Shown in pieces: positions 43,850 through 53,156 of a DNA stretch of 64,000 bases. This DNA comes from an uncultured Candidatus Melainabacteria bacterium. Lineage in GTDB: Bacteria > Cyanobacteriota > Vampirovibrionia > Gastranaerophilales > Gastranaerophilaceae. Within the stretch, counting starts at the first letter, position 1, and each line of letters opens with the position of its first letter. The position numbers were made by a program, and so were the translations under genes. The DNA is taken from the NCBI GenBank assembly GCA_934754505.1, contig CAKVIE010000001.1:170926-234925 (forward strand), in the 5' to 3' direction. The notes beneath the pieces were generated by a model. That model saw only the letters and a list, made by a program, of their open reading frames with translations. It ran no database searches and had not been told where the DNA came from.

Positions 43850-44227
43850 ATGTCAAATATTATAGGAAATTTTATTAATAGAAATTATGAAATAATATTT
43901 TTCACGACTTGCAAGCTGATATTTATAGTTTTTCTTATAAATATTTGCGGAAGGATTTTTGAAAATGAAGTATATTTTCAATATTTTGGTGCAAGTGTAA
44001 TTGCGAGTGTTTTGATACTGACCTTGCAAGATATTGTAAATATTATATTTATAACTAAATACAAAATTAACAATATAAATAATCACTTGTTGATATTTTT
44101 GATATCAACGATTATTTTATGCAGCTTAGCGTTCATGTCATCGCTGAAAACACTATTAGTGTTATTCGTTTTATTGTGTTTATTGATAGGAGTTATTTTT
44201 TTTGATTTTGAAAAAATAGAAAAATAG
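43850..44227 (+). CDS. small four-helix membrane protein
   Basis: A 125-residue hydrophobic protein with four predicted helices and almost no loops; GtrA/DUF-like in outline but without a motif I can name. The ATG at 43850 has GGGA eight bases before it; the in-frame start at 43829 does not. It lies 10 bases before the large GT-C-like gene, so the pair is probably co-transcribed. GtrA-like partners of glycosyltransferases have this size and topology, which makes a flippase or helper role a reasonable guess. Confidence 0.65.
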   Translation: MSNIIGNFINRNYEIIFFTTCKLIFIVFLINICGRIFENEVYFQYFGASVIASVLILTLQDIVNIIFITKYKINNINNHLLIFLISTIILCSLAFMSSLKTLLVLFVLLCLLIGVIFFDFEKIEK

Positions 44228-44237
44228 GTATCGTGGT

Positions 44238-46376
44238 ATGAAGTGGGAATTGAGCAGTAAAAATCATAACTTAAAAATATATTTAAGCGGTTTGTTGGGA
44301 GTTTTGGTTGTATTTTCGGTTGTATTAGGATTTTATTGTAATTCTGCAACACAATTAAATGACGGGTGGCTGGAAATTTACTCTAATTCTTTATTAAACG
44401 GCGGACATCTGTATAAAGATATAAACTTTCCGCTGTTACCTTTTCCTGTATTTTTATTTACTTTTATATCAAAAATATTTGGTGAAAGTTTAATAGTCGG
44501 GCATATTGTCGGAGCTATTCTTAAATTAATAATTTTGGGATTATTTTATTCCATATTGTTTAAATTTTTTGGCGGACGAAATGCGTTTTTAGGAACCTTG
44601 GTTACAGGAGCAGTACTTATTTCAATAATTTATGACTGCTGTTTGTTTTCTTATAATGATTTAATGTATGCCTTTGGACTTGGAGTAACCTTAATTTTAT
44701 TAAATCTAACTTCAAATTTATCGGAAAACAAATCTACTCATTTTTATTCTTTAGCATTAGGTTTATTGTTGGGATTGATGTTGATTTCCAAACAAACTCA
44801 TGGCATTGTGATTTCAGCTGCAAGTATCGTTTTACAAATAATGGCTGTTTTAAAATATAAGAATTTAAAAGAAGCCGTTAAAAGTACATTAATCACAATA
44901 TGTCCGATAATTTTAATTATTTCAGGTCTTGTATTTTATCTGTTTCAAACGAATTCTTTAAACGATTTCTACGTTAATGTCATTGGCGGTGTTTCATCAA
45001 AAGGTGATGTCGGCAGTTTGATTTTTCATCATTTTAAAGTTCTTGCGGACAGCTCAATAATATGGGTCGTTTATATAGGTGTATGTATTTTCATAGCTGC
45101 AATTTCCGCAACAAAAAATATTAATCAAATATTTAAATTTCATCGTAATCATTACGACAATATTTTTACAATTTTAACCGGTTTTGTAATAACAATATTA
45201 ACAATATTCATTGCTTATTATTGTGTGAAAAATATCGGGTCGGATATTTTTAATTTTAAATTTTTAATGAGTACTGATAAAGTATTCAAACAAGTTTGCT
45301 CTATTGGTTTTGTTTTTACCGATATTTTCGTTTTTTATTTGTTTTTTGATTATGTTTTTTCAAAAGAATATTCAAATGCAAAATTTCAATATTTTATATT
45401 ATCAGCAATGATTTTTTCATTGAATTATTCGTCTATGTTGTCACAATCAATGACTAATTTAACATTTTTTTCTATCGGTTTTTTGACAGCTTGGCTGTTA
45501 CAGCAAGAAACACCTTTATATAAAATAAAAAATGCAATAATTTATATAATTGCTTCGGTATTACTTTTTATGAGTGTTTGCTCAAAAATTATATGTCCTG
45601 CATATTGGCATAATTGGACGGCAAGCAATTTAACAGAAGCAAAAAAAGATATTCCCAATGTTACTTTTTTAAAAGGTATGAAATTACCTGCAAAAGAAGC
45701 TGACTTTTTTAGTGAAATTAAGGCAATAAGCGACAAATATACTGCAAAAGATGACAAAATATATTGCTTTATAAACAACCAATTATTTTACAGACTTTTA
45801 GACAGAAAACCATTCACAAAGAATGTCAATTTGTATTTTGATTTATGTTCCGATGAAAAAGCAATTGCCGATATGGAAGAATTGATAAACAATCCTCCAA
45901 AGTTAATAATATGGCTGAAAATGCCGTACAGTATTATAGATTTGCATGAAAGACTGTTCCGTAATTCAAATTTTTCAGGACAACGTCATATTAATTCGGC
46001 GTTAGAAGATATGGTTAGAAATAAAAAATTTAAAACTGTAAAACTTTATAGAAATGAATTTGATAATTTTTTTAATAAATATGAAAAGTTCGTTGCTAAT
46101 CCCAATGATAAGAAAAAACTAACAACTTTAAACAAGGAAATAAAAAAAGAAATGAAATTTTTGAAGAAAAAACATTCTTATAAAGAGGAGTTTATTCGTC
46201 AACAAAAGATAAAAGATTTAATTTTGCAGAAAAATGAAATAGCCATGAGATACAAGCAAGAGCTTGATATAGAAAATTACAGGTATTTTCTGCCAAATGA
46301 TTATGAATTATATGTTTTAGTCAGAAGTGATATCTATAAGAAAGAAAATCACAACTTAAAAAATCTTAAAGAATAA
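44238..46376 (+). CDS. large polytopic membrane protein, GT-C-like
   Basis: A 712-residue protein with about 11 hydrophobic helices (residues 15-440) and a soluble, highly charged C-terminal region (about 460-712) ending in Lys/Glu-rich coiled-coil-like helices. The first external loop reads LNDGWLEIYSNSLLNGGHLYKDINFPLLP, matching the position and style of the catalytic acidic loop in GT-C enzymes and the protein at 24986-26683. It probably transfers or polymerises sugars at the outer face of the inner membrane; this is architecture-based. No close family name recognised. Confidence 0.75.
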   Translation: MKWELSSKNHNLKIYLSGLLGVLVVFSVVLGFYCNSATQLNDGWLEIYSNSLLNGGHLYKDINFPLLPFPVFLFTFISKIFGESLIVGHIVGAILKLIILGLFYSILFKFFGGRNAFLGTLVTGAVLISIIYDCCLFSYNDLMYAFGLGVTLILLNLTSNLSENKSTHFYSLALGLLLGLMLISKQTHGIVISAASIVLQIMAVLKYKNLKEAVKSTLITICPIILIISGLVFYLFQTNSLNDFYVNVIGGVSSKGDVGSLIFHHFKVLADSSIIWVVYIGVCIFIAAISATKNINQIFKFHRNHYDNIFTILTGFVITILTIFIAYYCVKNIGSDIFNFKFLMSTDKVFKQVCSIGFVFTDIFVFYLFFDYVFSKEYSNAKFQYFILSAMIFSLNYSSMLSQSMTNLTFFSIGFLTAWLLQQETPLYKIKNAIIYIIASVLLFMSVCSKIICPAYWHNWTASNLTEAKKDIPNVTFLKGMKLPAKEADFFSEIKAISDKYTAKDDKIYCFINNQLFYRLLDRKPFTKNVNLYFDLCSDEKAIADMEELINNPPKLIIWLKMPYSIIDLHERLFRNSNFSGQRHINSALEDMVRNKKFKTVKLYRNEFDNFFNKYEKFVANPNDKKKLTTLNKEIKKEMKFLKKKHSYKEEFIRQQKIKDLILQKNEIAMRYKQELDIENYRYFLPNDYELYVLVRSDIYKKENHNLKNLKE

Positions 46377-46482
46377 AATTGGGAAAAATCAATATTGACA
46401 AGAAAATGACAAAAGACTTTACAAACAGCCGAAAAGTGTATAAAATATAGAAACGATAAGATAATAATGGAAGATTTTAATT

Positions 46483-47310
46483 ATGAATGAAGTTATTGCA
46501 AAACGATTATGGATACTTTTTATTATTGTGATTTTAGGATTTTTCGTAGCACATTTCCTTAATGCGAAGCCCTATGATGAAAAATATGCTCCAAAAATTG
46601 AAGCTGCAAGAAGCTTATTAACAGACGATTATTCAAAAGCAGTATTTGATAATTTGATACAATTTAATACAGATAAAACTCCAATGGACGAATCACTCAT
46701 TGACAAATTCCCCGAAAACTATTGTCCTGAAGTTCCTCTTAAAGAGGGTGATACAATGATTAACGGCGGTATCTCAAAAGATTTGACCTTGACCTTCCAA
46801 GTTGCTGAAACAGTTGGTCCTAACGGTAGAATTATCGGTTTTGATCCTAACGTAAAAATCATTCACCAAATTAACAAAGAAATCGAAGAAAGCGGTTTCA
46901 AGAATATCAAAACTTATGCAGTTGGTCTTTGGGATAAAAAATGTTACAAAGATTTGTACATCAGAGATGATATTGATGCATCATTAGTTACAAGAAGAAG
47001 TGATAGTACATACATTCCTGCAACATTGGTTCCGCTTGATAAATTTATCGTTCAAGAAAATATCAACAAAATTGATTTTATCACATTGGACGTTGAAGGT
47101 GCTGAAATGGAAGCTTTAAAAGGTTCGGCAACTATTTTGTTCACGCAAAAACCGAATTTAGCCATATCAATCCACCACAAAACGACAGATGCATTTGAAA
47201 TCATTAATTACTTAAACAGCTTAAACTGCGGTTACAAATTCCGGATTGGTTATCACGGTCCTTATTCAAAAACAGATGTTAACGTAATCTTGTATGCAAC
47301 TGCTAAATAA
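46483..47310 (+). CDS. membrane-anchored FkbM-type methyltransferase
   Basis: A 275-residue protein with an N-terminal hydrophobic helix (about residues 9-26), then a SAM-dependent methyltransferase domain of the FkbM family: INGGISKDLTLTFQVAETVGPNGRIIGFDPN is the SAM-binding block, with LDVEGAEMEALKG and a YHGPYSKTDVNVILYA tail. FkbM enzymes usually O-methylate sugars or polyketides. The anchor is unusual and, with the neighbouring GT-C-like gene, suggests methylation of a lipid-linked glycan. SAM is cytoplasmic, so an N-in topology would be needed for activity. Followed by a terminator. Confidence 0.85.
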   Translation: MNEVIAKRLWILFIIVILGFFVAHFLNAKPYDEKYAPKIEAARSLLTDDYSKAVFDNLIQFNTDKTPMDESLIDKFPENYCPEVPLKEGDTMINGGISKDLTLTFQVAETVGPNGRIIGFDPNVKIIHQINKEIEESGFKNIKTYAVGLWDKKCYKDLYIRDDIDASLVTRRSDSTYIPATLVPLDKFIVQENINKIDFITLDVEGAEMEALKGSATILFTQKPNLAISIHHKTTDAFEIINYLNSLNCGYKFRIGYHGPYSKTDVNVILYATAK

Positions 47311-47331
47311 TTAAAATTTAAACATAAAATA

Positions 47332-47362
47332 AAAAAGCCTGACTGAAAAGTTAGGCTTTTTT
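47332..47362 (+). terminator. bidirectional intrinsic terminator
   Basis: AGCCTGACT-GAAA-AGTTAGGCT stem with an A-run before and a T-run after, between convergent genes. Confidence 0.85.
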
Positions 47363-47367
47363 ATTGT

Positions 47368-48600
47368 TTATTCGGAAAAATACTTTTTATCTTTCATTTC
47401 GTCAGGCATAAATTGTTGTTTTACATCGGGGTTATCGTGTGTGTAAACATAACCGTTTCCGAACCCGTATTTTTCCGCATCTTTGTAGTGTGCATCTCGA
47501 AGGTGCATCGGAGGCGGATAGTTTTTTCCGTGCATAATGTCTGAAATAGCCGCATCTATTGCACATATAGCTCTGTTTGATTTCGGTGCACAAGCCACAT
47601 ATTCGACTGCTTGAGCGAGCGGTATTCGAGCTTCGGGCATGCCGAGGAGTTCTGCTGCACGATGAGCATTCATAGCAACGTTCAGTGCATTGGGGTCAGC
47701 ATTTCCGACGTCCTCCGCAGCACAAACAATCAATCTTCTTGCTATAAATCTCGGATCTTCACCTGCTGTAATCATTTTTGCAAGCCAATATATAGCGGCG
47801 TTTTTGTCCGAGCCTCGTAAACTTTTTTGAAAAGCCGAAGCCATGTCATAATGGTCATTTTGAGAGTATTTTATTAATGATGTTTGAGCAAGTTCCGATA
47901 ATCTTTGTGTGGTCAAAATTCTGACACCGTCCTTGATTTCGGAAGCAAAAAACAAATCTTCAAGTAAATTTAATGCTGCTCTTGCATCTCCTCGTGCAAA
48001 ATTAACGATAAAATCAGGGATTTCACGTTGAATTTTTGCATCGGAATAATTTTCCTTAAGATAATGCAAGCCTTTTGCAACAATGCTTTGAATATTTTCA
48101 TCATCAAGAGCTGATAAACGCATTACACGAACTCTTGAAAGTAACGCAGGGATAACTTGAAATGACGGATTTTCCGTTGTTGAACCCATCAAATAGAATG
48201 TACCGTTTTCCACATGCGGTAAAAGTGCATCTTGTTGAGTTTTTGAATATCTATGAATTTCATCAAGAAAAAGAATTGTTTTTTTGCCGTACAAAAGGTT
48301 TTCTTTTGCCTTTTCGACCGTTTCTTTAATATCTTTAACACCTGATGTAACAGCACTCAATTCAATAAAATTTGCATTTACCTTGTCTGCCAAAAGCCTT
48401 GCAAGAGTGGTTTTTCCACACCCCGGAGGACCCCAGAAAAGAACAGAGAACAAACGTCCCGAATTCAGTAAGCCGAATAAGGCTGAATTCTTTGACATAA
48501 CGTCACTTTGACCGAGGTATTCGTCTAAAGTTTTAGGGCGTAATATTTCGGCAAGCGGAATTTGTTTATTAATATCCTTTAAGTTGTCAAATAAATCCAT
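47368..48600 (-). CDS. rarA: replication-associated AAA+ ATPase RarA/MgsA
   Basis: A 410-residue clamp-loader-like ATPase acting at stalled replication forks. In order: an N-terminal LAEILRPKTLDEYLGQ, Walker A GPPGCGKTT, Walker B LFLDEIHRY, sensor 1 MGSTTENPSF, and the arginine finger region ALLSRVRV. The C-terminal tetramerisation domain follows, with GEDPRFIARRLIVCAAEDVG and the tail block YPPPMHLRDA. Full length for the family. AGAGGT precedes the ATG. Confidence 0.95.
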   Translation of the reverse strand: MDLFDNLKDINKQIPLAEILRPKTLDEYLGQSDVMSKNSALFGLLNSGRLFSVLFWGPPGCGKTTLARLLADKVNANFIELSAVTSGVKDIKETVEKAKENLLYGKKTILFLDEIHRYSKTQQDALLPHVENGTFYLMGSTTENPSFQVIPALLSRVRVMRLSALDDENIQSIVAKGLHYLKENYSDAKIQREIPDFIVNFARGDARAALNLLEDLFFASEIKDGVRILTTQRLSELAQTSLIKYSQNDHYDMASAFQKSLRGSDKNAAIYWLAKMITAGEDPRFIARRLIVCAAEDVGNADPNALNVAMNAHRAAELLGMPEARIPLAQAVEYVACAPKSNRAICAIDAAISDIMHGKNYPPPMHLRDAHYKDAEKYGFGNGYVYTHDNPDVKQQFMPDEMKDKKYFSE

Positions 48601-48673
48601 TGTTACAAAATACCTCTTTCTTCAATAATATTATATTATATATATAAAAATTCGGGGGCAAATTCGGCAAAAT

Positions 48674-49891
48674 ATGAAAAATAAAATAATTTCGATTTTA
48701 ATAATATTGTTTGCGGCTATAACTTTTTTGTTCATTCCGCAGCAAAAAAAATCCGAAAATGAGCTTGTTTTCTGGACATTGCAGCTTGGAACTTTTGATA
48801 AATACATAAACAATGTTATATCCGATTTTGAAAAACAAAATCCCGACATAAAAATAAAATGGGTTGATGTGCCGTATTCAGAGGGTGAAAAAAGGACTCT
48901 TGCGGCATTGTTGTCGGATAATCCGCCTGATTTGATTAATTTAACACCTGATTTTTCGGCAATGGCGGCACGCAAAAACACTCTTTTTGAAATTCCGAAA
49001 GATGTTATGAATATTTTTCCTCAAGACACCCTTCAAGCGGTTTCTTACAACGGGAAAATTTTTGCAATTCCGTTTTATTTAACCTCGGCTGTAACTTATG
49101 CAAATTCCGATTTGATGAAAAAGTCTGATATAAAAGCTGTTCCGTCAACTTATCAAGAAATGTATTCGTTGGCTGAAAAAATCAAAACCAAAACAAATTG
49201 CTATGTTGATATGCCGACTGTAAGCGAGAATGATACGTTTTGGAAAATTCTTAATAAAAATGAAATTGATGTTATGACAGAAATATCTTCCGAAAAATCA
49301 AAACAAATTTTTGAGGAATATAAAAATCTTTATCAAAATAATTTAATTCCCAAAGAATCTATCACTCAAAGCCACAGAGAAGCGCTCGAAAAATATATGT
49401 CGGGGCAGATTGTGTTTCTTCAGGCAGGGGCTAATTTCTTAAATATTATCAAGGAAAATGCCCCGTTAATTTACGATAAAACTGTTGTTGCTGCTCAAAT
49501 GGCAGGTTCAAGCGGTAAATACGATTTTTCGCTTATGAATCTGATAATTCCGAAAAAATCTAAAAACAAAGATGCCGCATTAAAATTCGCATTGTTTTTG
49601 ACTAACAAAGAAAATCAGCTTGAATTTGCAAAATTAACCTCTGTTTTGCCTGCAAACAAAGAGGCTCTGCAAGATGAATACTTTAATTCCGAACTGTCAA
49701 AAGAGGATTTGGCAAGAAAAACAAGTGCTAAACAAATAAATAATTTGTCATCAGGCATAAAAAATTACAGACAGAAAAAAAATATTATTACCCTCTTAAA
49801 TACTTCTGTCGTGCGGATTATGACGAATACGGCAAATATCGATGATGAATTAATTGAGCTTTCTAAAAAAATTGATAAGTTTAATGAATAA
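48674..49891 (+). CDS. family 1 extracellular solute-binding protein
   Basis: A 405-residue ABC-transporter binding protein of the sugar-binding (MalE-like, SBP family 1) type: ELVFWTLQLGTFDKYINNVISDFEKQNPDIKIKW is the classical N-terminal block, and KFALFLTNKENQLEFAKLTSVLP the C-terminal one. The N-terminus has a hydrophobic segment (residues 5-21) but no lipobox cysteine, so it is secreted or anchored by the uncleaved helix. No permease or ATPase gene is adjacent. No ribosome-binding site is obvious before the ATG. Ligand unknown, probably a carbohydrate. Confidence 0.85.
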   Translation: MKNKIISILIILFAAITFLFIPQQKKSENELVFWTLQLGTFDKYINNVISDFEKQNPDIKIKWVDVPYSEGEKRTLAALLSDNPPDLINLTPDFSAMAARKNTLFEIPKDVMNIFPQDTLQAVSYNGKIFAIPFYLTSAVTYANSDLMKKSDIKAVPSTYQEMYSLAEKIKTKTNCYVDMPTVSENDTFWKILNKNEIDVMTEISSEKSKQIFEEYKNLYQNNLIPKESITQSHREALEKYMSGQIVFLQAGANFLNIIKENAPLIYDKTVVAAQMAGSSGKYDFSLMNLIIPKKSKNKDAALKFALFLTNKENQLEFAKLTSVLPANKEALQDEYFNSELSKEDLARKTSAKQINNLSSGIKNYRQKKNIITLLNTSVVRIMTNTANIDDELIELSKKIDKFNE

Positions 49892-49915
49892 CTTTTATAA
49901 AAAACTTTTTTGAAG

Positions 49916-49921
49916 TAAAAT
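49916..49921 (+). promoter_or_regulatory. -10 element of the LptF/G gene, leaderless spacing
   Basis: TAAAAT, six bases before the ATG at 49928, the same spacing as at 6474, 41582 and 51996. It overlaps the end region of the upstream gene and has a poor -35. Confidence 0.35.
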
Positions 49922-49927
49922 AATTAC

Positions 49928-51058
49928 ATGAAGATATTTGAGTTTTCGATATTAGATAAATATGTTTTGAAGCAAATAACCGAAATTTTTGTTTTCGGTG
50001 TATTGATTTTTACGTCAATTATTTTTGCATCAGATACATTTATCACACTGATTAAGCAAATTTCAACATACGGAATGCCTGTAAAAATTGCATTTATGCT
50101 GATTTTGCTTAACTTGCCGACCGTTATGGTTATGACAATTCCGATTAGTGTTTTGTTTGCAACTGTTATGACCGTCAATAGAATGTGTCTTGCATCTGAA
50201 ATTACCGTTTTGCGGGCATGCGGGGTAAGTATCGGAAGAATTGCAAAACCTATTTTTATGTTTGCGGTTTTGGCAACATTGGTGACGTTTTTCATAAATG
50301 AAACTGTTGTTCCTATGACAACTCAACAATCAAGATACCTTGCTATGTGGTCTGTTACTCAAAGACATATTCCAAAAGGTAAAAAGAATTTTACACTTAA
50401 AGAACTCCAAAACGGAATTCAATTAAAGAGAATGTTTTACGTTCAAAATTGTGAAGATGAACAGTTTCACGATGTTTCTATATTAGATGTTTCTGACCCG
50501 TCAACAATACAAATTTTGCAAGCAAAAACAGGAAGTTCCGTTGATAAAGGCTGGTTGTTTAAAGATGCCTCAGTTTATTCAATTTCTCCAAAAGGTAAAA
50601 CCTTAAGCACTTCTTGGTTTGAAGAAACTGTTGTTGATTTCGGTTCGGAGATAAATCATGCTCTGTTTTCGGGTGATAAAGGGCAGACGAATAACTTCTT
50701 TGCTTTATCAAAACTTCTTGTAAATGATAAATCAGAAACAAATCCGAAAAATAAACTTTCGGATAAAGACAGACTTTTAAGTACGATAAGCCTTTGGGAT
50801 AAGACTGCATTTCCTTTGACATCGGTAGTTTTGGTGCTTTTGGGTGTTCCTCTTGCAATTACGCCGCCGAGAGTAAGATATAATCGTGGATTTTTATTCA
50901 GCATTTTGATTATATTTTTCTATTATTTGATACGTGCTTTTTCCATTTCGTTTGGGCAATCGGGTGTTTTAGTGCCTATTTTGGCGGCATGGCTTCCAAA
51001 TATTATTATTGCAGGAATTGGATTGTATTTGTATTATCAAAGAGCTTACAAAATTTAA
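49928..51058 (+). CDS. LptF/LptG (YjgP/YjgQ) family permease
   Basis: A 376-residue inner-membrane component of the LPS export ABC transporter. It starts with ILDKYVLKQITEIFVFGVLIF, the usual first helix. Helices 2-3 follow with LPTVMVMTIPISVLFATVMTVNRMCLASEITVLRACGVS, including the conserved coupling helix after the Glu. A periplasmic beta-jellyroll spans about 140-290, and three more helices close the chain. Only one LptF/G-type gene is present here; a partner would be elsewhere. Its presence with waaA supports an LPS-bearing outer membrane. Confidence 0.9.
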   Translation: MKIFEFSILDKYVLKQITEIFVFGVLIFTSIIFASDTFITLIKQISTYGMPVKIAFMLILLNLPTVMVMTIPISVLFATVMTVNRMCLASEITVLRACGVSIGRIAKPIFMFAVLATLVTFFINETVVPMTTQQSRYLAMWSVTQRHIPKGKKNFTLKELQNGIQLKRMFYVQNCEDEQFHDVSILDVSDPSTIQILQAKTGSSVDKGWLFKDASVYSISPKGKTLSTSWFEETVVDFGSEINHALFSGDKGQTNNFFALSKLLVNDKSETNPKNKLSDKDRLLSTISLWDKTAFPLTSVVLVLLGVPLAITPPRVRYNRGFLFSILIIFFYYLIRAFSISFGQSGVLVPILAAWLPNIIIAGIGLYLYYQRAYKI

Positions 51059-51078
51059 GGTTAAAAATTTTTTAAACA

Positions 51079-51112
51079 AAAAAGCAAATTCTCAAAAGGA
51101 ATTTGCTTTTTT
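51079..51112 (+). terminator. bidirectional intrinsic terminator
   Basis: AAAAGCAAATTC and GAATTTGCTTTT arms, a seven-base loop and a T-run, between the convergent permease and binding-protein genes. Confidence 0.85.
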
Positions 51113-51128
51113 ATTATTTCAAAAAAAT

Positions 51129-51914
51129 TTAAACTTTCCATTTTTCTTTTAATTTACTAATTGTACCGTCAACTTTCATTTGCGAAATAACAGCATCAAT
51201 ATTAGATTTCAAATCATTGGCTTCAGGAGTGTTTTGCATTGCAATGCCGTACGGTTCAACAGATAACTTGAAAGGCAAAATTTTATAGCCTTTATTATCC
51301 ATAAGAAAACCGTGCAGTAATGTATTATCTGATATAATTGCATCTCCTTTGCCGCTTTTAAACGCCTGAAAGGCTTCCATGCGAGTTTTATAGCCTATTA
51401 AAATTGCTGTTGGAGCATATTTTTTAGGTGTTTTTTCTGATGTAGAATTCAATTTTACGATAACTTTTTTGTTATTCAAGTCTTTTATTTTTTCGATTTT
51501 ACTGTTATTGGGAACAAGTATTGCTTGATTTGACGTAAAATACGGTTCAGAAAAATTAACGAGGATTTGTCTTTGTGGTGTAATTGTAGTTGCTGCAATA
51601 AGAAAATCAACTTTTCCCGTTGCAACTGCTAAAATCGAATCATAACTGTTGATTTCGACAAATTCAACCGCTTTTTCGCTGCCAAGAAGCTCTTTCGCAA
51701 TTCTTTTGGCTATATCAATGTCAAATCCGTCAGGTTGACCTGATGCATTTCTAAAACCAAAAGGTTTTGCATCTAAAGTTACACCAACGATGAATTTTCC
51801 ACGAGTTTGAGCTGTTTTTAAAATATCTTGAGATTGTTCTGTTTTGGGTTCTAACGAACAGCCTGAAACAACAAACATTAATAATAAAACTAATATTGCA
51901 AAAAATTTCTTCAT
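51129..51914 (-). CDS. amino-acid-type periplasmic binding lipoprotein
   Basis: A 261-residue lipoprotein. The signal peptide ends with lipobox VVSGC, so Cys19 is lipidated. The rest is a family 3 solute-binding fold: RGKFIVGVTLDAKPFGFRN, the GFDIDIAKRIAKELLG block, the hinge LIAATTITPQRQ, and the C-terminal KLKEKWKV. The family binds polar amino acids for ABC import or acts as a sensor. No permease or ATPase gene lies beside it. Ligand unknown. Confidence 0.92.
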   Translation of the reverse strand: MKKFFAILVLLLMFVVSGCSLEPKTEQSQDILKTAQTRGKFIVGVTLDAKPFGFRNASGQPDGFDIDIAKRIAKELLGSEKAVEFVEINSYDSILAVATGKVDFLIAATTITPQRQILVNFSEPYFTSNQAILVPNNSKIEKIKDLNNKKVIVKLNSTSEKTPKKYAPTAILIGYKTRMEAFQAFKSGKGDAIISDNTLLHGFLMDNKGYKILPFKLSVEPYGIAMQNTPEANDLKSNIDAVISQMKVDGTISKLKEKWKV

Positions 51915-51995
51915 ATTATCACCTCAACAAGATTGTATTATAAAAAATTTGATAAATAAACCAAATATATAATATGACTTTCAAAATAAAAACTG

Positions 51996-52001
51996 TATAA
52001 T
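51996..52001 (+). promoter_or_regulatory. -10 element of the exported-protein gene, leaderless spacing
   Basis: TG-TATAAT with ATAATT then the ATG at 52008. The sequence from the -10 to the start codon differs from that of the MCE gene at one position only. Confidence 0.6.
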
Positions 52002-52007
52002 ATAATT

Positions 52008-52595
52008 ATGAAAAAGATTTTTGCCCTGATAATTACAGTTATACTCACGACAGCCGCAGGTTATGAAGGTGCTTTGCCTAACCTTGAGGATAGTTTGGGC
52101 TACAAAATTAAGTCTAAAAAAGTTAAGTATTCTCCTGTGATTACAACGGAAAAGGACATCAAACTCGAACCTGTTCCAAGGGAAAATAAAGAGTACGTTG
52201 ATATCATCATCAAAAAAAGCCGTACAGCTGAATACATAAAAGATATTCAACCTGTAATAGATTTACTTGAAAAATTTAAAACATACGTTGAAGATGACAA
52301 AAATGTCCAAATGTTCAACGCTATTGCAAGTAATTATATCGACCATGCAAATTATATTCAAAGAAAATATGCAAACCGCCCTGAAAGACACTATACGTCT
52401 TATCGTGCAATAGTTATGCTTGCGGAAAATGCCCGCAGCTCCGCTATGCTGCGTTCGGAAGGTGTAATTTATACCAAATATCTTCCCTATTCAAATGAAG
52501 GTCAAAGATACGACAAAACAAGTATAAAATCTGACGGAGAAGCTTTGGTCAAAAAAATTTATGAAACACTGTATGTCTTGAAGAACCTCGACTAA
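52008..52595 (+). CDS. exported protein of unknown function
   Basis: A 195-residue secreted protein. The signal peptide is short (basic KK, hydrophobic core, cleavage near TTAAG-YEG at about residue 18). The mature part is mostly helical (about 60-195) with a Tyr/Arg-rich middle (YIQRKYANRPERHYTSYRA). No family recognised. It is followed 66 bases later by another exported protein gene on the same strand, so the two may form a pair. The predicted mRNA is leaderless. Confidence 0.7.
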   Translation: MKKIFALIITVILTTAAGYEGALPNLEDSLGYKIKSKKVKYSPVITTEKDIKLEPVPRENKEYVDIIIKKSRTAEYIKDIQPVIDLLEKFKTYVEDDKNVQMFNAIASNYIDHANYIQRKYANRPERHYTSYRAIVMLAENARSSAMLRSEGVIYTKYLPYSNEGQRYDKTSIKSDGEALVKKIYETLYVLKNLD

Positions 52596-52661
52596 TCCTA
52601 TTCGGGTAATGTGTTTTGCCAAAAATCATTTTATCCTCTAAATAGGAAAAGAGGAATGATT

Positions 52662-53156
52662 ATGACGAACAAATTTTGTGCGGCAATGTTTATTGTTGCA
52701 ATGCTTTCGATAAATTCTGCAAATGCTGATTTAGCACCTTATGAAATAAGAAATTTAAATCGTGCAGAAGCAATGGTTTTAGGGCAAAATAATTATAATG
52801 CTCCTTTAGAAACTCGACTCGCTATGACGGAACAACAACTTTTCGGTAGCATTCAATCAGGCTCGTTAAATGACCGAATAAGTATGATTAATCAGGTATT
52901 AAACAATTCTCAAAAACAACAAATTCAAAATTACAGAATGAAAAATCGTCTTATGAATGCCGTCAGAAACCTTACAACAGGCTATATGACAGGATTTACT
53001 CCTCCTGTGTATAATAATTATTCAAACTACTCAAATTATCCTAATTATCCAAGCAATAGATATTATAATACCTATACAAGTCAAATCCCGCAGCCGATTT
53101 ACGACCACGGGAATAGAAATTTCATTACTCAAACTCGAGTTATAATTGATGATTAG
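52662..53156 (+). CDS. exported protein with Tyr/Asn-rich tail
   Basis: A 164-residue secreted protein with signal peptide cleavage at ANA-D (about residue 22). A helical region follows, including LNRAEAMVLGQNNYNAPLETRLAMTEQQLFG and repeated Asn/Gln. The C-terminal third is low-complexity, with NYSNYSNYPNYP-like repeats. No family recognised; tails of this type occur in surface and matrix proteins. The ATG at 52662 is seven bases after AAAGAGGA; the ATG at 52656 is too close. The last four bases overlap the end of rpsR on the other strand. Confidence 0.7.
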   Translation: MTNKFCAAMFIVAMLSINSANADLAPYEIRNLNRAEAMVLGQNNYNAPLETRLAMTEQQLFGSIQSGSLNDRISMINQVLNNSQKQQIQNYRMKNRLMNAVRNLTTGYMTGFTPPVYNNYSNYSNYPNYPSNRYYNTYTSQIPQPIYDHGNRNFITQTRVIIDD

